From Acholeplasma sp. (GTDB taxonomy: Bacteria; Bacillota_I; Bacilli_A; Acholeplasmatales; UBA5453): a stretch of 64,000 bases of DNA. Within the stretch, counting starts at the first letter, position 1. Every line of letters starts with the position of its first letter. Under the pieces are notes generated by a model. It had not been told where the DNA came from. It made no database searches and saw nothing but the letters and a program-made list of their open reading frames with translations. The position numbers and the translations under genes are program-made. Location: the NCBI GenBank assembly GCA_012839355.1, contig DUNK01000033.1, positions 48,213 to 112,212 on the forward strand. The letters are read 5' to 3'. Below are positions 1 through 9,389 of the stretch, piece after piece.

Positions 1-1
1 T

Positions 2-145
2 TATATAGAAGGCAAGAGCGTTAACTATTTAAGTAAGAAACTTAAACTATCAAAAAAACAAGTTTATAATGGTATATATCGTGTTAAGCGAAAGTTATCT
101 GAACAATTAAAAGAGGAAGATAAAAATCTTTTAATTAAAAAATAA
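2..145 (+). CDS. sigH: RNA polymerase sigma-70 family factor, C-terminal end (SigH-like), partial
   Basis: Only the last 47 codons lie in the window. They read as a sigma region 4 helix-turn-helix (YLSKKLKLSKKQVYNGIYR), the part that recognises the -35 element. The place directly upstream of rpmG-secE-nusG is the classical site of sigH in Bacillus, which is why I name it so; the fragment alone cannot separate SigH from other alternative sigma factors. The reading frame is open to the window edge and ends in TAA. Confidence 0.7.
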   Translation, partial: YIEGKSVNYLSKKLKLSKKQVYNGIYRVKRKLSEQLKEEDKNLLIKK

Positions 146-160
146 TTGTTGTATAATATA

Positions 161-189
161 TTGACTAATAAATAGCCATTTGTTAAAAT
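161..189 (+). promoter_or_regulatory. Promoter for rpmG-secE-nusG
   Basis: A -35 TTGACT (161-166) and a -10 TAAAAT (184-189) are separated by exactly 17 nt, downstream of the sigma factor stop. A short GC element CCAC-TGGA-GTGG at 204-215 followed by T7 lies just before rpmG and overlaps its ribosome binding site; it may pause transcription or modulate translation. Confidence 0.6.
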
Positions 190-222
190 AAGATTACTAA
201 TGGCCACTGGAGTGGTTTTTTT

Positions 223-372
223 ATGCGAAAAAAAATAATTTTAATTTGTGAAGAATGTCTGTCAAGAAATTACACAACAACTAAAAATGTTGTTAAAAAC
301 AAAGAAAGACTTGAGTTAAAAAAATATTGTAAGCACTGCAATAAATCAACGCTTCACAAAGAAACAAAATAG
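223..372 (+). CDS. rpmG: 50S ribosomal protein L33
   Basis: This 49-residue ORF encodes a large-subunit ribosomal protein. Two CxxC pairs (CEEC near residue 9, CKHC near residue 36) form the zinc ribbon of the Cys-containing L33 paralogue, usually made under zinc-replete conditions. It begins [12 protein letters not shown] and ends KSTLHKETK, as expected for L33. It precedes secE by 13 nt, the standard rpmG-secE-nusG order. The GGAG at 209-212 is a plausible but overlapping Shine-Dalgarno site. Confidence 0.88.
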   Translation: MRKKIILICEECLSRNYTTTKNVVKNKERLELKKYCKHCNKSTLHKETK

Positions 373-385
373 GAGATGAGTTTTC

Positions 386-790
386 ATGGCAATTAAAGAG
401 AAAAAAGAAAGAAAAGGTAAATTGTTAGACGTTTTAAGAACGGAATATAAATGGGAAAACATTGTTTTAGCGATTTTAGCGAGTTTAGCGTTAGCTTTTT
501 CATTAATGATTATTAATGGTACGTTAACAGTAAGAGCTGATTTTCCAATTATTGGTAAATATCCAAAAGTTTTTGCGTGGATTTTATTTTCGGTTGCGGT
601 TGTTGGGATATTATTAGTTATTGCCCCATTCTTTATTCAAGCATTACCAGAAATTAAGAAAATATCATGGGCAGACTTTAAAACAACCCTAGATGCAGTT
701 ATTAAAGTATTTGTATTCGTAATTATTTTAGCGTTCTTATTTATCGGTTTTGATTATATTATCGGATTAGTAATAGGAAGATTAACATGA
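386..790 (+). CDS. secE: Preprotein translocase subunit SecE
   Basis: SecE clamps the SecY channel in the membrane. The C-terminal half (LPEIKKISWADFK followed by a long hydrophobic helix to residue 130) matches the conserved SecE amphipathic helix and TM segment. At 134 residues it is longer than the ~60-residue single-TM SecE of Bacillus; two extra hydrophobic helices (about residues 25-45 and 62-86) give a three-TM form like that of E. coli. A strong AGGAG (371-375) precedes the ATG, and the TGA stop overlaps the nusG start by four bases (ATGA), implying translational coupling. Confidence 0.9.
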   Translation: MAIKEKKERKGKLLDVLRTEYKWENIVLAILASLALAFSLMIINGTLTVRADFPIIGKYPKVFAWILFSVAVVGILLVIAPFFIQALPEIKKISWADFKTTLDAVIKVFVFVIILAFLFIGFDYIIGLVIGRLT

Positions 791-1341
791 GTTTAAAGAA
801 AAGATGGTATGTTGTTCAAACTTATTCGGGTTCTGAAGATTCAGTAAAAAAAGATATTGAAAGAAGAATCGAATCGATGGGGATGACAGAGTTAATCTTT
901 GATGTAATTATTCCTGAAGAGACGATTGTTGAGAAAAAAGTTAACTCGAAAGGTGAAGAAGAAACAGTCGAAAAAATTAAAAAGATTTTCCCTGGGTATG
1001 TTTTCGTACATATGATCATTACTGATGAATCATGGCACGTAATTAGAAACACGCCACAAGTAACAGGATTCTTAGGCTCATCAGGCGGAAGAACTAAACC
1101 TGTTCCTGTGGAAACAGAAGAAATGAACAAGATTTTACTTAATATTGGTGTAATAGAATTACCTAAATTTAAATATAATATTGGCGATGTTGTTGAGATT
1201 GCAAGAGGACCATTTGAAGGTCAAACAGGCGAAGTTCTTTCTTTTGATAATCATCAACAAAAAGCGGTTGTTAATATTGAGGTTTTTGGGAGAGGTACAC
1301 CAACAGAATTTGATTTTATTGACATAAAAGAAGAGGAATAA
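787..1341 (+). CDS. nusG: Transcription termination/antitermination factor NusG
   Basis: NusG binds the beta-prime clamp of RNA polymerase and controls pausing. The N-terminal NGN domain is visible (WYVVQTYSGSED, FPGYVFVHM, GFLGSSGG near residues 7-105) and the C-terminal KOW domain follows (GDVVEIARGPFEGQTGEV near 137-154). Its 184 residues fit the Bacillus length. A linker rich in Glu/Lys (about 52-65) inserts between the first strands. It is coupled to secE by a 4-nt overlap. Confidence 0.95.
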   Translation: MSLKKRWYVVQTYSGSEDSVKKDIERRIESMGMTELIFDVIIPEETIVEKKVNSKGEEETVEKIKKIFPGYVFVHMIITDESWHVIRNTPQVTGFLGSSGGRTKPVPVETEEMNKILLNIGVIELPKFKYNIGDVVEIARGPFEGQTGEVLSFDNHQQKAVVNIEVFGRGTPTEFDFIDIKEEE

Positions 1342-1372
1342 AAAACTCTTTCTTTTTTTATGGTGACTAACT

Positions 1373-1756
1373 ATGAAAAGAATTGAAAAGATTAAAGAAT
1401 TAAATCTAACAAACTCAGGCAATCTATTTTTAATTGAACTTATACCTAATGATGGTAATATTTATGAGGGGATAGGAGAAGCAGTAATTACTTATAACGA
1501 AGAATGTTTCAATCTTCATATTTTTGAAGGCATCTTTAAAAAGCAATACATTAAAAGTTTAGAATATAAATTTGCGGATATAAAAGATGTTGAATTTGGT
1601 AAATATGGATTTAAACATCCATATGTACAAATATATTTTGAAGAAGACTTATACTTAGTATTTAGTTACTATCTCAAAATTAAGAATTTTTCTAATCAAG
1701 AAGAAAACATTAAACACTTCTTTAATATATTAGGAGAAATAGAAGTACAATTATAA
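1373..1756 (+). CDS. Hypothetical protein, soluble, all-beta PH-like look
   Basis: I do not recognise this 127-residue protein. It has no signal peptide or membrane segment and alternates short beta-strand-like stretches (LFLIELIPND, EAVITYNEECFNLHIF, YVQIYFEEDLYLVFSYYL), with a final helix, a pattern reminiscent of small bacterial PH-like domains; that is a guess. It starts 31 nt after nusG with GGTGA ahead of the ATG and is followed by a terminator, so it is the last gene of the secE-nusG unit, between nusG and rplK, where most Firmicutes have nothing. Confidence 0.65.
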   Translation: MKRIEKIKELNLTNSGNLFLIELIPNDGNIYEGIGEAVITYNEECFNLHIFEGIFKKQYIKSLEYKFADIKDVEFGKYGFKHPYVQIYFEEDLYLVFSYYLKIKNFSNQEENIKHFFNILGEIEVQL

Positions 1757-1793
1757 GTTGGATATGATACTTTCAAAGTAGAAATATGAAATA

Positions 1794-1829
1794 ATGCCTG
1801 ACTCTAAAAGAATCGAGTTGGGCATTTTT
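1794..1829 (+). terminator. Rho-independent terminator after the nusG unit
   Basis: An 11-bp stem with two wobble pairs (ATGCCTGACTC against GAGTTGGGCAT, 10-nt loop) is followed by a T5 tract. It isolates the nusG unit from the rplK promoter. Confidence 0.85.
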
Positions 1830-1860
1830 AATTAAATTTTAATAAATTTACTAAGTTCTC

Positions 1861-1889
1861 TTGACAAACAAAAAATAGTTTGTTATTAT
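1861..1889 (+). promoter_or_regulatory. Promoter of rplK-rplA-rplJ-rplL
   Basis: A perfect TTGACA (1861-1866), 17-nt spacer and TATTAT -10 (1884-1889) with an upstream TGT extension. It gives a leader of about 75 nt before rplK. Confidence 0.85.
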
Positions 1890-1915
1890 TTATAAGCGTG
1901 TGTAGATGCACCGTA

Positions 1916-1941
1916 GTGGGAGGAGAAATCCAAGAACCACA
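1916..1941 (+). promoter_or_regulatory. Putative L1-binding leader element, copy 1
   Basis: The segment GTGGGAGG...ATCC...ACCACA can fold as an outer GTGG/CCAC stem with inner GGA/TCC pairing. The same pattern recurs between rplK and rplA (2418-2445). Elements of this kind upstream of rplK and rplA in Firmicutes resemble the L1 site on 23S rRNA and are expected to mediate autoregulation; the L1 assignment is inference from position and shape. Confidence 0.55.
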
Positions 1942-1970
1942 TACTGAAGATAAAAAGGAGGTTGTGTCTA

Positions 1971-2396
1971 ATGGATAAAAAGGTTGCCAAACTTGTAAAA
2001 TTGCAAATTCCCGCTGGAAGAGCTACTCCAGCACCACCAATCGGTCCAGCTTTAGGACAAGCAGGAGTTAATATTCCTCAGTTTGTACAGCAGTTCAATG
2101 AAAGAACTAAAGATCAAATGGGTTATATAGTTCCAGTTGTAATAAGCGTTTATGAAGACCGTACATTTTCGTTTGTAACGAAAACACCACCAGCAAGTGA
2201 TTTAATTAAAAAAGCGGCTGGTATTAATAAAGGATCAGGTTCTCCACATGCTGATAAAGTAGGAAGCATCACTACTGAACAGTTAAGAGAAATTGCAACA
2301 ATGAAGTTACCTGATTTAAATGCGTATGATGTAGAAGCGGCTATGGAAATTATTAGAGGAACATGCCGTAATATGGGAATTACAATTAGAGATTAA
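1971..2396 (+). CDS. rplK: 50S ribosomal protein L11
   Basis: L11 forms the GTPase-associated stalk base on 23S rRNA. The N-terminal [20 protein letters not shown] with the conserved proline-rich switch, and the C-terminal RNA-binding domain ending [13 protein letters not shown], are typical. I start at ATG 1971 (MDKKVAKLV, 141 residues) because AAAGGAGG at 1954-1961 is 9 nt upstream of it; an in-frame TTG at 1962 would abut that site. First gene of the rplK-rplA-rplJ-rplL transcript. Confidence 0.96.
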   Translation: MDKKVAKLVKLQIPAGRATPAPPIGPALGQAGVNIPQFVQQFNERTKDQMGYIVPVVISVYEDRTFSFVTKTPPASDLIKKAAGINKGSGSPHADKVGSITTEQLREIATMKLPDLNAYDVEAAMEIIRGTCRNMGITIRD

Positions 2397-2417
2397 TTTA
2401 ATTAATGTATCTAATTT

Positions 2418-2445
2418 GTGGGAGGTAATTATCCCGATTACCACA
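2418..2445 (+). promoter_or_regulatory. Putative L1-binding element, copy 2 (before rplA)
   Basis: GTGGGAGG, then ATCCCGATT, then ACCACA can form a GTGG/CCAC outer stem and GGGA/TCCC type inner pairing. It repeats the plan of 1916-1941 and lies 17 nt before the rplA start, overlapping the region where ribosomes load. Confidence 0.6.
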
Positions 2446-2461
2446 TTTTAGGAGGAAAGAA

Positions 2462-3154
2462 ATGAAAAGAGGAAAAAGATATCAAGAGGTTGTTAAACTC
2501 GTTGATAAGCAGAAAAGATATCCAGTTGAAGAAGCTTTTGAACTTCTTTTAAAAACTGCCTCAGCTAAGTTTGATGAAACAGTTGAAATAGCTTTCCGTT
2601 TAAACATTAACCCACGCTATGCTGACCAAAACTTAAGAGGAGCGATTGTTCTTCCTCACGGTACTGGTAAAACAAAAACAGTTGTTGTTATTGCTAAAGG
2701 TGAAAAAGCAACTGAAGCAAAAGAAGCGGGCGCTGATTATGTAGGAGACCAAGATATTCTAGCTAAAATCGAAGGCGGTTGGTTAGATTTCGATACAATG
2801 GTAGCTACACCAGATATGATGGGTCAATTAGGAAAACTTGGTAGAGTTTTAGGTCCTAGAGGTTTAATGCCAAACCCTAAAACAGGAACAGTTACAATGG
2901 ACGTAGCAAAAGCAGTAAAAGATATTAAAGCCGGTAAAATTGAATATAAAACAGATCGTATTGGAAATATTCAAGGCTCAATTGGTAAAGTATCATTTGG
3001 TACTCAAAAATTGGTAGAAAACGCAAAAGAGTTCTATCAAAGATTAGTCCAAGTAAGACCTTCAACAGTTAAGGGAGTATATATGAAGAATGTTACTATC
3101 TCAACTGCAATGGGTCCAGGAATTCGTCTTGACGTTGAATCGTTCAAGTCGTAA
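2462..3154 (+). CDS. rplA: 50S ribosomal protein L1
   Basis: L1 forms the mobile stalk that helps release deacyl-tRNA, and in many bacteria represses its own operon. At 230 residues it has full length; recognisable pieces are [21 protein letters not shown] near residue 64, [18 protein letters not shown] near 130 and the closing GPGIRLD. AGGAGG stands at the right distance before ATG 2462. The leader element at 2418-2445 suggests feedback control by this protein. Confidence 0.97.
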   Translation: MKRGKRYQEVVKLVDKQKRYPVEEAFELLLKTASAKFDETVEIAFRLNINPRYADQNLRGAIVLPHGTGKTKTVVVIAKGEKATEAKEAGADYVGDQDILAKIEGGWLDFDTMVATPDMMGQLGKLGRVLGPRGLMPNPKTGTVTMDVAKAVKDIKAGKIEYKTDRIGNIQGSIGKVSFGTQKLVENAKEFYQRLVQVRPSTVKGVYMKNVTISTAMGPGIRLDVESFKS

Positions 3155-3171
3155 AATAGTATTAAAGAAAA

Positions 3172-3292
3172 CTTAAAAGCCAAAGACAGTAGGTGGATAA
3201 TCCTTAATAATGCCTACCGAGGAGATGAAAATAAAAAGAAACCCTCTTTGTCTATGGCTTATGAGGGTTTTAAATTTATTTAGGAGGAAGCA
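3172..3292 (+). promoter_or_regulatory. L10 (rplJ) leader RNA
   Basis: The 141-nt gap between rplA and rplJ carries the conserved L10-leader pattern: GCCAAAGACAGTAGGTGG near 3179, the partner GCCTACCGAGG near 3212, and a final GCTTATGAGGGTTT hairpin pairing with AAACCCTC (3239-3246). In Bacillus the L10-L12 complex binds this fold and lowers expression of rplJL. The alternative GAGGGTTTT arm may act as an attenuator. Confidence 0.8.
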
Positions 3293-3295
3293 AAA

Positions 3296-3796
3296 GTGAG
3301 AAAATCGGTTTTGTTAAAAAAGGAACAAGTTGCTGAACTTAAAGAAAGACTTTTAGCAGCAAAAACGGTTGTTATATTTGATGAATTAGGTTTGACAGTA
3401 GATGAATCTACAAAGTTAAGAGTAGAATTAAATCAAGCAAATTGTCAAATGCAATTTTACAAAAACAATATTACAAGACGCGCTTTAATTGACGCAGGCT
3501 ATGAAAAGTTAGCTGAAAAAATCGTTGATAGAAAAGTTTTAGCGTTTAGTAATGATGATGTAGTTGCACCTGCAAGAATCATTTATAACTTCGCAAAAAC
3601 AAACAAAAGAGTAGTATTACAAGCGGGTATCATTGAAGGTAAAGCGGCTTCAGAAAGCGACATACTTGCATTAGCAACATTACCATCATATGAGACATTA
3701 TTGACACAAATTGCAGCAGGACTACTTATGCCACTCAAAGAATTGGCTATTGGTCTAAATATGTTAGCTGAACAAAAAGAACAAACACAAGCATAA
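3296..3796 (+). CDS. rplJ: 50S ribosomal protein L10
   Basis: L10 anchors the L7/L12 dimers at the stalk base. The 166 residues begin MRKSVLLKKEQVAELKERLL and contain the RNA-binding N-domain; the C-terminal helix (GLLMPLKELAIGLNMLAEQKE) is the L12 docking site. The start is GTG at 3296 with AGGAGG at 3282-3287. It lies directly behind its leader RNA and 18 nt before rplL. Confidence 0.96.
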   Translation: MRKSVLLKKEQVAELKERLLAAKTVVIFDELGLTVDESTKLRVELNQANCQMQFYKNNITRRALIDAGYEKLAEKIVDRKVLAFSNDDVVAPARIIYNFAKTNKRVVLQAGIIEGKAASESDILALATLPSYETLLTQIAAGLLMPLKELAIGLNMLAEQKEQTQA

Positions 3797-3814
3797 GAAA
3801 AGGAGTATATGAAA

Positions 3815-4186
3815 ATGGCAAAACTTACTAAAGAACAATTTGTTGAAGCATTAAAAGAAATGACTATTTTAGAAATTAAAGAATTAGTCGATGGATTAAA
3901 AGAAGAATTTGGAATAGATCCTACAGCAGTAGCAGTAGCTGCGGGTCCGGTTGAAGCTACAGCAGCTGAAGAAAAATCAACATTTGACGTTATTTTAAAA
4001 TCATTTGGAGATAAGAAAATTGCTGTTATTAAAGTTGTTAGAGAATTAACTTCTTTAGGATTAGCTGAAGCTAAGACATTAACAGAAACTCCAGACGGAG
4101 TAATCAAACAAAACGTTAGTAAAGACGACGCTGAAGCTGCTAAACAAGCATTAGAAGAAGCTGGCGCAGTAGTTGAACTTAAGTAA
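3815..4186 (+). CDS. rplL: 50S ribosomal protein L7/L12
   Basis: L7/L12 recruits GTPase factors to the ribosome. The order N-terminal dimerisation helices ([20 protein letters not shown]), flexible Ala-rich hinge near residue 50, and C-terminal domain ([31 protein letters not shown]) is canonical. I place the start at ATG 3815 (123 residues), 9 nt after GGAG 3802-3805; an ATG at 3809 would leave only 3 nt. Confidence 0.96.
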   Translation: MAKLTKEQFVEALKEMTILEIKELVDGLKEEFGIDPTAVAVAAGPVEATAAEEKSTFDVILKSFGDKKIAVIKVVRELTSLGLAEAKTLTETPDGVIKQNVSKDDAEAAKQALEEAGAVVELK

Positions 4187-4205
4187 TAAAAACTGCATAA
4201 GATAG

Positions 4206-4229
4206 ACCTGAGTTAAACTCGGGTTTTTC
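4206..4229 (+). terminator. Terminator after rplL
   Basis: ACCTGAGT pairs with ACTCGGGT (one wobble) around a 3-nt loop, followed by TTTTTCT. It falls just before the methyltransferase gene and may allow partial read-through. Confidence 0.75.
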
Positions 4230-4249
4230 TCGTGCTTAAAAAGGTGAAG

Positions 4250-4846
4250 ATGGTAAAACACTATTTTACAAACGATTCTAATTTAAGTGATGAACTTAAT
4301 ATTATCAAAGAAGAAATTAACGGTATTTCATACCGTTTTTACACTGATAGTGGTGTTTTTTCAAAAAGTAGAGTTGATTTTGGATCAGTTTTACTGATAA
4401 AGGTACTAATTGAACATTTAGATGGTGAAGGAACTTTTCTTGATTTAGGTTCGGGTTATGGGCCGATTGGAATAGTGGTGAAGAGAAATTTTCCGAAAAT
4501 AACTGTTCATCAAACTGATATTAACGAAAAAGCCGTGATTTTAGCTAGTAAAAATAGCGAGTTAAATAAAGTTACTACTAAATGTTATCAATCTGATGGA
4601 TTTTCTAATATAAAAGAAGCGTTTGATGTTATCTCGCTTAACCCACCTATAAGAATAGGTAAACAAGGGGTTTTTGCGCTTTATGACGGTGTTTATAATA
4701 ATTTAAAAGAAGGTGGTAAATGCTTTATAGTTATTAGAAAACAACAAGGCGCATTAAGCCATTTAGAATATCTTAAAAAGCTGTTTAAAACAACTGAAGT
4801 TGTTAGGAAAAGCAAAGGATATTATGTAATATTTATGCAAAAATAA
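4250..4846 (+). CDS. Class I SAM-dependent methyltransferase, RsmC/YbxB-like
   Basis: Expected to methylate the exocyclic amine of a guanine in 16S rRNA (RsmC-type), by family resemblance and because ybxB occupies this rplL-rpoB gap in Bacillus. The SAM-binding motif LDLGSGYGPIG (about residue 64), acidic motif II (HQTDINEKA) and the catalytic NPPIR (near 129) are visible. Only one catalytic domain is present. ATG 4250 gives MVKHYFTND, the family N-terminus, behind AAGGTGA; an in-frame GTG at 4232 is the alternative. Confidence 0.8.
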   Translation: MVKHYFTNDSNLSDELNIIKEEINGISYRFYTDSGVFSKSRVDFGSVLLIKVLIEHLDGEGTFLDLGSGYGPIGIVVKRNFPKITVHQTDINEKAVILASKNSELNKVTTKCYQSDGFSNIKEAFDVISLNPPIRIGKQGVFALYDGVYNNLKEGGKCFIVIRKQQGALSHLEYLKKLFKTTEVVRKSKGYYVIFMQK

Positions 4847-4855
4847 TATTTTGCA

Positions 4856-4884
4856 TTGACATATTGACAAACTTAATATATAAT
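4856..4884 (+). promoter_or_regulatory. Promoter of rpoB-rpoC
   Basis: TTGACA (4856-4861), 17 nt, TATAAT (4879-4884): a perfect consensus. A second TTGACA at 4864-4869 overlaps the spacer. It leaves a leader of about 60 nt before rpoB. Confidence 0.9.
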
Positions 4885-4952
4885 ATTAAAATGCGTATAT
4901 GTGGACTTTTTTTGTAAAAAAGTTACATTAATTCGTTGAAGGGGGCAAATGA

Positions 4953-7900
4953 ATGGCATTTAAAGATGTAAACTATGGGAAAAAAGCGAAAAGAAGAAAT
5001 TATAGTCAGATGCACTATAACGTCGAGTTGCCAAACTTGATTGAAATTCAAACAGAATCTTTTAAGAAATTTGTTAATGAAGGCTTAAGAGAACTATTTG
5101 AAGAATTTTCGCCAGTTGTATCATACAATGGTGAATATCGCTTATATTTTTCCGATCATCGATTTAAAGATTTTAAATATTCTGTTATGGAAGCGAAAAG
5201 AAGAGATGTTAGTTATGGCAGACCTCTTTTTGTGACAGTACAACTTGAAAAGGTTCGTACAGGTGAAATTATCGAGAAAGAAATATTTATGGGTGATTTA
5301 CAGTGGATGACTCCTGTTGGAACATATATTGTTAATGGTGCTGAACGCGTAGTGGTAAGCCAAATCGTTCGTTCAAGTGGCATTTACTTTACTACTGAAA
5401 TCGATAAAGGCACTAACCTACCTAAATATGCTTCACAAGTTATACCTACTCGTGGAGCTTGGTTAGAGTATGAGTTAGGTGCTAGAAACATTTTCTATGG
5501 TAAATTAGACCGTTCTAAAAAAGTAACACTAACTTCAATGATACACACACTTGGATTTAGTGGTTTAGATGAAATTAAATCCCTCATTCCTTATTATAAC
5601 GACATGTTAGATGAAACTTATAAGAAAGATGAGAAAGATGGAATAATTACTGCAGATTCAGCAATTGAAGAATTATATTCAAAAATGCGTCAAGGAGATA
5701 GAATCCCAATTGAAGCAGCAAAAGAATATATTCGTTCAAGAATGTTTGAAGAGCGCAGATATGATCTTGAAGAAGTTGGACGCTACAAGTTTAATGAAAA
5801 ACTTGATGTTACTCAGCGTTTAACATCAATTGCTCAAGGCGTTCCTTATGTATCAAATCCAACAATCTATCGTTTTGCAACAGATATTGTTAACCCTAAT
5901 ACTGGTGAGGTTGTAATTGCAAAAGATAGTATTGTTAATGTTGAAAACATTGAAATATTAAAAGAAAATAGAGATGCAATTAGAAAGACTGTTTTAGAAA
6001 AGGAAAGATCAATTCAAAACTTACCTGAACATAATATTTTTGGTGTTAAAACAAACGATTTAAATGAACAGTATGCTCATGAAACCATTTACGCGTTTTA
6101 TACTGAGGAAAACAATTTAGTTTCTTTAGTTGAAAAAGGAACTAAAATAACACCTGAAATTAGAGAAAGACTTTTCCAAAATAAAGCATTTATTGTGTTC
6201 CTTGAATATAACGAGCATGGGCAAGTTGAACATATTCAAGATGATGCAAGAACAAGTATTTTACTTGAACTTTATGGAAATATAGATAATGTTGAACCTT
6301 TAGCATATGCTAGAAAAGTTGTTGTTGAAGAAAACATTGAAAACTTATTAACTGGCGAGATTATTGTTGAAAAAGGGACAGAGTTAACGCCAGAAGTTAG
6401 ACAAACATTAATGGAAAACAGAGAAGGTTTAACTTACAAGTCGCTTCGTTATTTAACTCCGTATATTAAAGCGGATGTTAATTTAAGCGATGGTACGCTT
6501 CTTTACAAAGAAGGAACACTAGTTGATAACGAAGTTTATTTTAATATTTATAAAAACCGCAATAATTTAATGAACTTTGAAGATTATAAGTATGCAACAG
6601 TATATGCAAAATCAAATATTGGCATTTTAGATGGTAAAAATAAAAAGGCAGAACCTTTAATTTATGCAGGTAGAGAAATTACGGATAGCGATTTATTAAA
6701 TCTTCAAAATAACCGCAATAAGTTAGATGAACATGTAATTACCTATTTCTTAGAGCCAGGTAAAAAAGGAGAATTCTACTATAGAGAAGCTAATAGAAGA
6801 GATGTTTTTGTTGAAGAAGTATTAGTTAAAGCTGATGCAAGAAATGAAGAGGCGGTTGAAAGAGTAATTGGTATTATCGGAAATGATTCTCGTGAAGATA
6901 GATTAATTATTACTGTTTCAGATATTTTAGCTTCAATTAGTTATTACTTAAATCTTTATGATGAGATTGGTGATATTGTTGATATTGACCATTTATCAAA
7001 TAGAAGATTAAGATTAATTGGCGAATTACTTAAAAACCAGTTTAGAATTGGTTTATCAAAATTAGAGAAAAATATTAAAGACCGCATGTCAACTGCTGAT
7101 GAAAATGATGTAACTCCACAGAGTTTAATAAATGTTAGACCTTTAACAGCTTCATTAAAAGAGTTCTTTGGTAGTTCACAATTATCACAGTTTATGGACC
7201 AAGTTAACCCACTATCAGAATTAACACAGAAAAGAAGAATTTCTGCGTTAGGTACTGGTGGTTTAGCAAGAGATAGAGCGGGGGTAGAAGTTAGAGACGT
7301 TCATGAGTCACACTACGGCAGAATTTGTCCGATTGAAACTCCAGAAGGTCCATCTATTGGTTTAATTAGCTCGCTTGCTAGTTATTCAAAAGTGGATGAG
7401 TTTGGGTTTATTAAAACACCATACTTAAAAGTTGTTAGAAATGATCAAAATGTACCGGTTGTTACTGATGAATATATTTATTTAACAGCTGGCGAAGAAG
7501 AAAAATATGTTATTGCATCTGCGAACAGCCCAATTAACGATGATGCAACATTTAAAGAAGAAACTGTAATTGGTCGTGTAAGAGGCGAAACGAAAGTATT
7601 TTCAGTTGAAGAAGTTCAATTAATGGACGTTAGCCCACAACAGATTGTCTCAGTTGGTACGGCAACAATTCCGTTTTTAGAGCACGATGATGCTTCTAGA
7701 GCGTTAATGGGTGCTAACATGCAACGACAAGCAGTGCCACTATTAGTCCCAGAATCACCAATTGTTGGTACAGGTGTTGAATACCGTGTTGCAAAAGATT
7801 CAGGTGCTGTAATTGTTAGTGATGTTGATGGTATCGTTACATATGTTGATGCAAATAGAATTGAAGTAGCAATTAAGCCAGAAGAAGATATAAAAACAAC

Positions 7901-9389
7901 AAGAGGAAAAGTTATTTATAGCGTAGAAGATGAATTTAACTTAGAAGCATTAGAAGAAATTCAAAATTCGAGTCAGAAAAATAAACTTGAAACAAAAACA
8001 TTTGAATTAATTACTTTCTTAAGAAGTAACCAAGATACACTAATCTTGCAAAAACCATTAGTTGAAATTGGTGAAAAGATTAAAAAAGGTGACGTTATTA
8101 CTGATGGAGCTGCAACTGATAAAGGAGAACTAGCTTTAGGTAGAAACGTAACTGTTGCGTTTATGACTTGGGAAGGTTATAACTACGAGGATGCCATCGT
8201 AATGAGCGAAAAATTAGTAATTGATGATGTTTATACATCAATTCACATTGACGAATTACAAATAGAATCTCGTGATACAAAATTAGGTAAAGAAACAATT
8301 ACTAGAGAAGTTCCAGGAGCGCCAACAAATCAACTAAAATATTTAGATGAAAGAGGAATTATTATCCCTGGTACAGAAGTTTATGAAGGACAAATACTAG
8401 TAGGTAAAATTACACCTAAAGGTCATACAGATCCAACGCCTGAAGAAAGACTCTTACAAGCAATCTTTAATGAAAAAGCGCAAGAAGTTAGAGATACAAG
8501 CTTAAAAGTTCCTCACGGCGGTGGTGGTATCGTTCACTCAGTCAGACATTATACAAAAGCTAACGGCGATGAACTTCCACCAGGAGTTAACGAAGTTGTT
8601 AGAGTGTATATCATTAAGAAAAGAAAGATTAGTGAAGGCGATAAGATGGCTGGTAGACATGGTAATAAAGGTGTTATTTCTAAGATATTACCAGTTGAAG
8701 ATATGCCTTATATGGAAGATGGAACACCGATTGATATTATGCTTAACCCATTAGGAGTTCCAAGCAGAATGAATATCGGACAAGTTTTAGAAGTTCATTT
8801 AGGTATGGCAGCGAAGAAATTAGGAATCAAAATCGCTACACCGGTATTTGATGGATTATCAGCCGGAGATTTAGCAAAGATATTAGAAGAAGCAGACATG
8901 CCTGAAGATGGTAAGCAAGTTTTATATGATGGTAGAACTGGTGAACCATTTGAAAGCAGAGTTAATGTGGGCGTTATGTATATGATTAAATTAAGTCATA
9001 TGGTAGAAGATAAACTACACGCTAGAAACGTTGGTCCTTACACATTAGTAACTCAACAACCTATGGGTGGTAAAGCTCAAAAAGGTGGACAAAGATTTGG
9101 TGAGATGGAAGTTTGGGCGCTTTATGCTTATGGAGCAGCTCATACATTAAAAGAATTATTAACTGTTAAATCAGATGATATTATCGGACGTAATAGAGTT
9201 TATAGTGCAATCACTGATGGTAAACAAATTCCACAATCACACCTACCTGAATCATTTAGAGTTTTAACTAGAGAACTTCAAGCCTTAGGTTTACACGTTG
9301 AACTTATTGATGCAGATACAGGCGAAAACGAAGTTAATAAATCGTTAGTCGATCATACGAGTTCATTTGGCAGAAGGAGGTTTTTCTAA
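4953..9389 (+). CDS. rpoB: DNA-directed RNA polymerase subunit beta, with expanded repeat insert
   Basis: Catalytic beta subunit. Conserved blocks run from [16 protein letters not shown] to [18 protein letters not shown] and [12 protein letters not shown]. At 1478 residues it is about 285 longer than Bacillus RpoB (recalled as ~1193). The excess lies between TQRLTS (about 287) and [11 protein letters not shown] (about 677), where a motif like [16 protein letters not shown], single in Bacillus, recurs about five times in diverged form. In the rifampicin pocket [20 protein letters not shown] carries Gln where E. coli has His526, and LGT replaces LGP. The stop overlaps rpoC by one base. Confidence 0.97.
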   Translation: MAFKDVNYGKKAKRRNYSQMHYNVELPNLIEIQTESFKKFVNEGLRELFEEFSPVVSYNGEYRLYFSDHRFKDFKYSVMEAKRRDVSYGRPLFVTVQLEKVRTGEIIEKEIFMGDLQWMTPVGTYIVNGAERVVVSQIVRSSGIYFTTEIDKGTNLPKYASQVIPTRGAWLEYELGARNIFYGKLDRSKKVTLTSMIHTLGFSGLDEIKSLIPYYNDMLDETYKKDEKDGIITADSAIEELYSKMRQGDRIPIEAAKEYIRSRMFEERRYDLEEVGRYKFNEKLDVTQRLTSIAQGVPYVSNPTIYRFATDIVNPNTGEVVIAKDSIVNVENIEILKENRDAIRKTVLEKERSIQNLPEHNIFGVKTNDLNEQYAHETIYAFYTEENNLVSLVEKGTKITPEIRERLFQNKAFIVFLEYNEHGQVEHIQDDARTSILLELYGNIDNVEPLAYARKVVVEENIENLLTGEIIVEKGTELTPEVRQTLMENREGLTYKSLRYLTPYIKADVNLSDGTLLYKEGTLVDNEVYFNIYKNRNNLMNFEDYKYATVYAKSNIGILDGKNKKAEPLIYAGREITDSDLLNLQNNRNKLDEHVITYFLEPGKKGEFYYREANRRDVFVEEVLVKADARNEEAVERVIGIIGNDSREDRLIITVSDILASISYYLNLYDEIGDIVDIDHLSNRRLRLIGELLKNQFRIGLSKLEKNIKDRMSTADENDVTPQSLINVRPLTASLKEFFGSSQLSQFMDQVNPLSELTQKRRISALGTGGLARDRAGVEVRDVHESHYGRICPIETPEGPSIGLISSLASYSKVDEFGFIKTPYLKVVRNDQNVPVVTDEYIYLTAGEEEKYVIASANSPINDDATFKEETVIGRVRGETKVFSVEEVQLMDVSPQQIVSVGTATIPFLEHDDASRALMGANMQRQAVPLLVPESPIVGTGVEYRVAKDSGAVIVSDVDGIVTYVDANRIEVAIKPEEDIKTTRGKVIYSVEDEFNLEALEEIQNSSQKNKLETKTFELITFLRSNQDTLILQKPLVEIGEKIKKGDVITDGAATDKGELALGRNVTVAFMTWEGYNYEDAIVMSEKLVIDDVYTSIHIDELQIESRDTKLGKETITREVPGAPTNQLKYLDERGIIIPGTEVYEGQILVGKITPKGHTDPTPEERLLQAIFNEKAQEVRDTSLKVPHGGGGIVHSVRHYTKANGDELPPGVNEVVRVYIIKKRKISEGDKMAGRHGNKGVISKILPVEDMPYMEDGTPIDIMLNPLGVPSRMNIGQVLEVHLGMAAKKLGIKIATPVFDGLSAGDLAKILEEADMPEDGKQVLYDGRTGEPFESRVNVGVMYMIKLSHMVEDKLHARNVGPYTLVTQQPMGGKAQKGGQRFGEMEVWALYAYGAAHTLKELLTVKSDDIIGRNRVYSAITDGKQIPQSHLPESFRVLTRELQALGLHVELIDADTGENEVNKSLVDHTSSFGRRRFF

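Noticed and set aside
1962-1970. TTG start for rplK
   Set aside because: It touches the Shine-Dalgarno sequence; ATG 1971 has proper spacing and gives the conserved L11 N-terminus.
3583-4107. Long minus-strand frame opposite rplJ-rplL
   Set aside because: Antisense shadow of two certain ribosomal genes, without a ribosome binding site; the same holds for other antisense frames such as 822-1130, 10249-10656 and 47290-47748.
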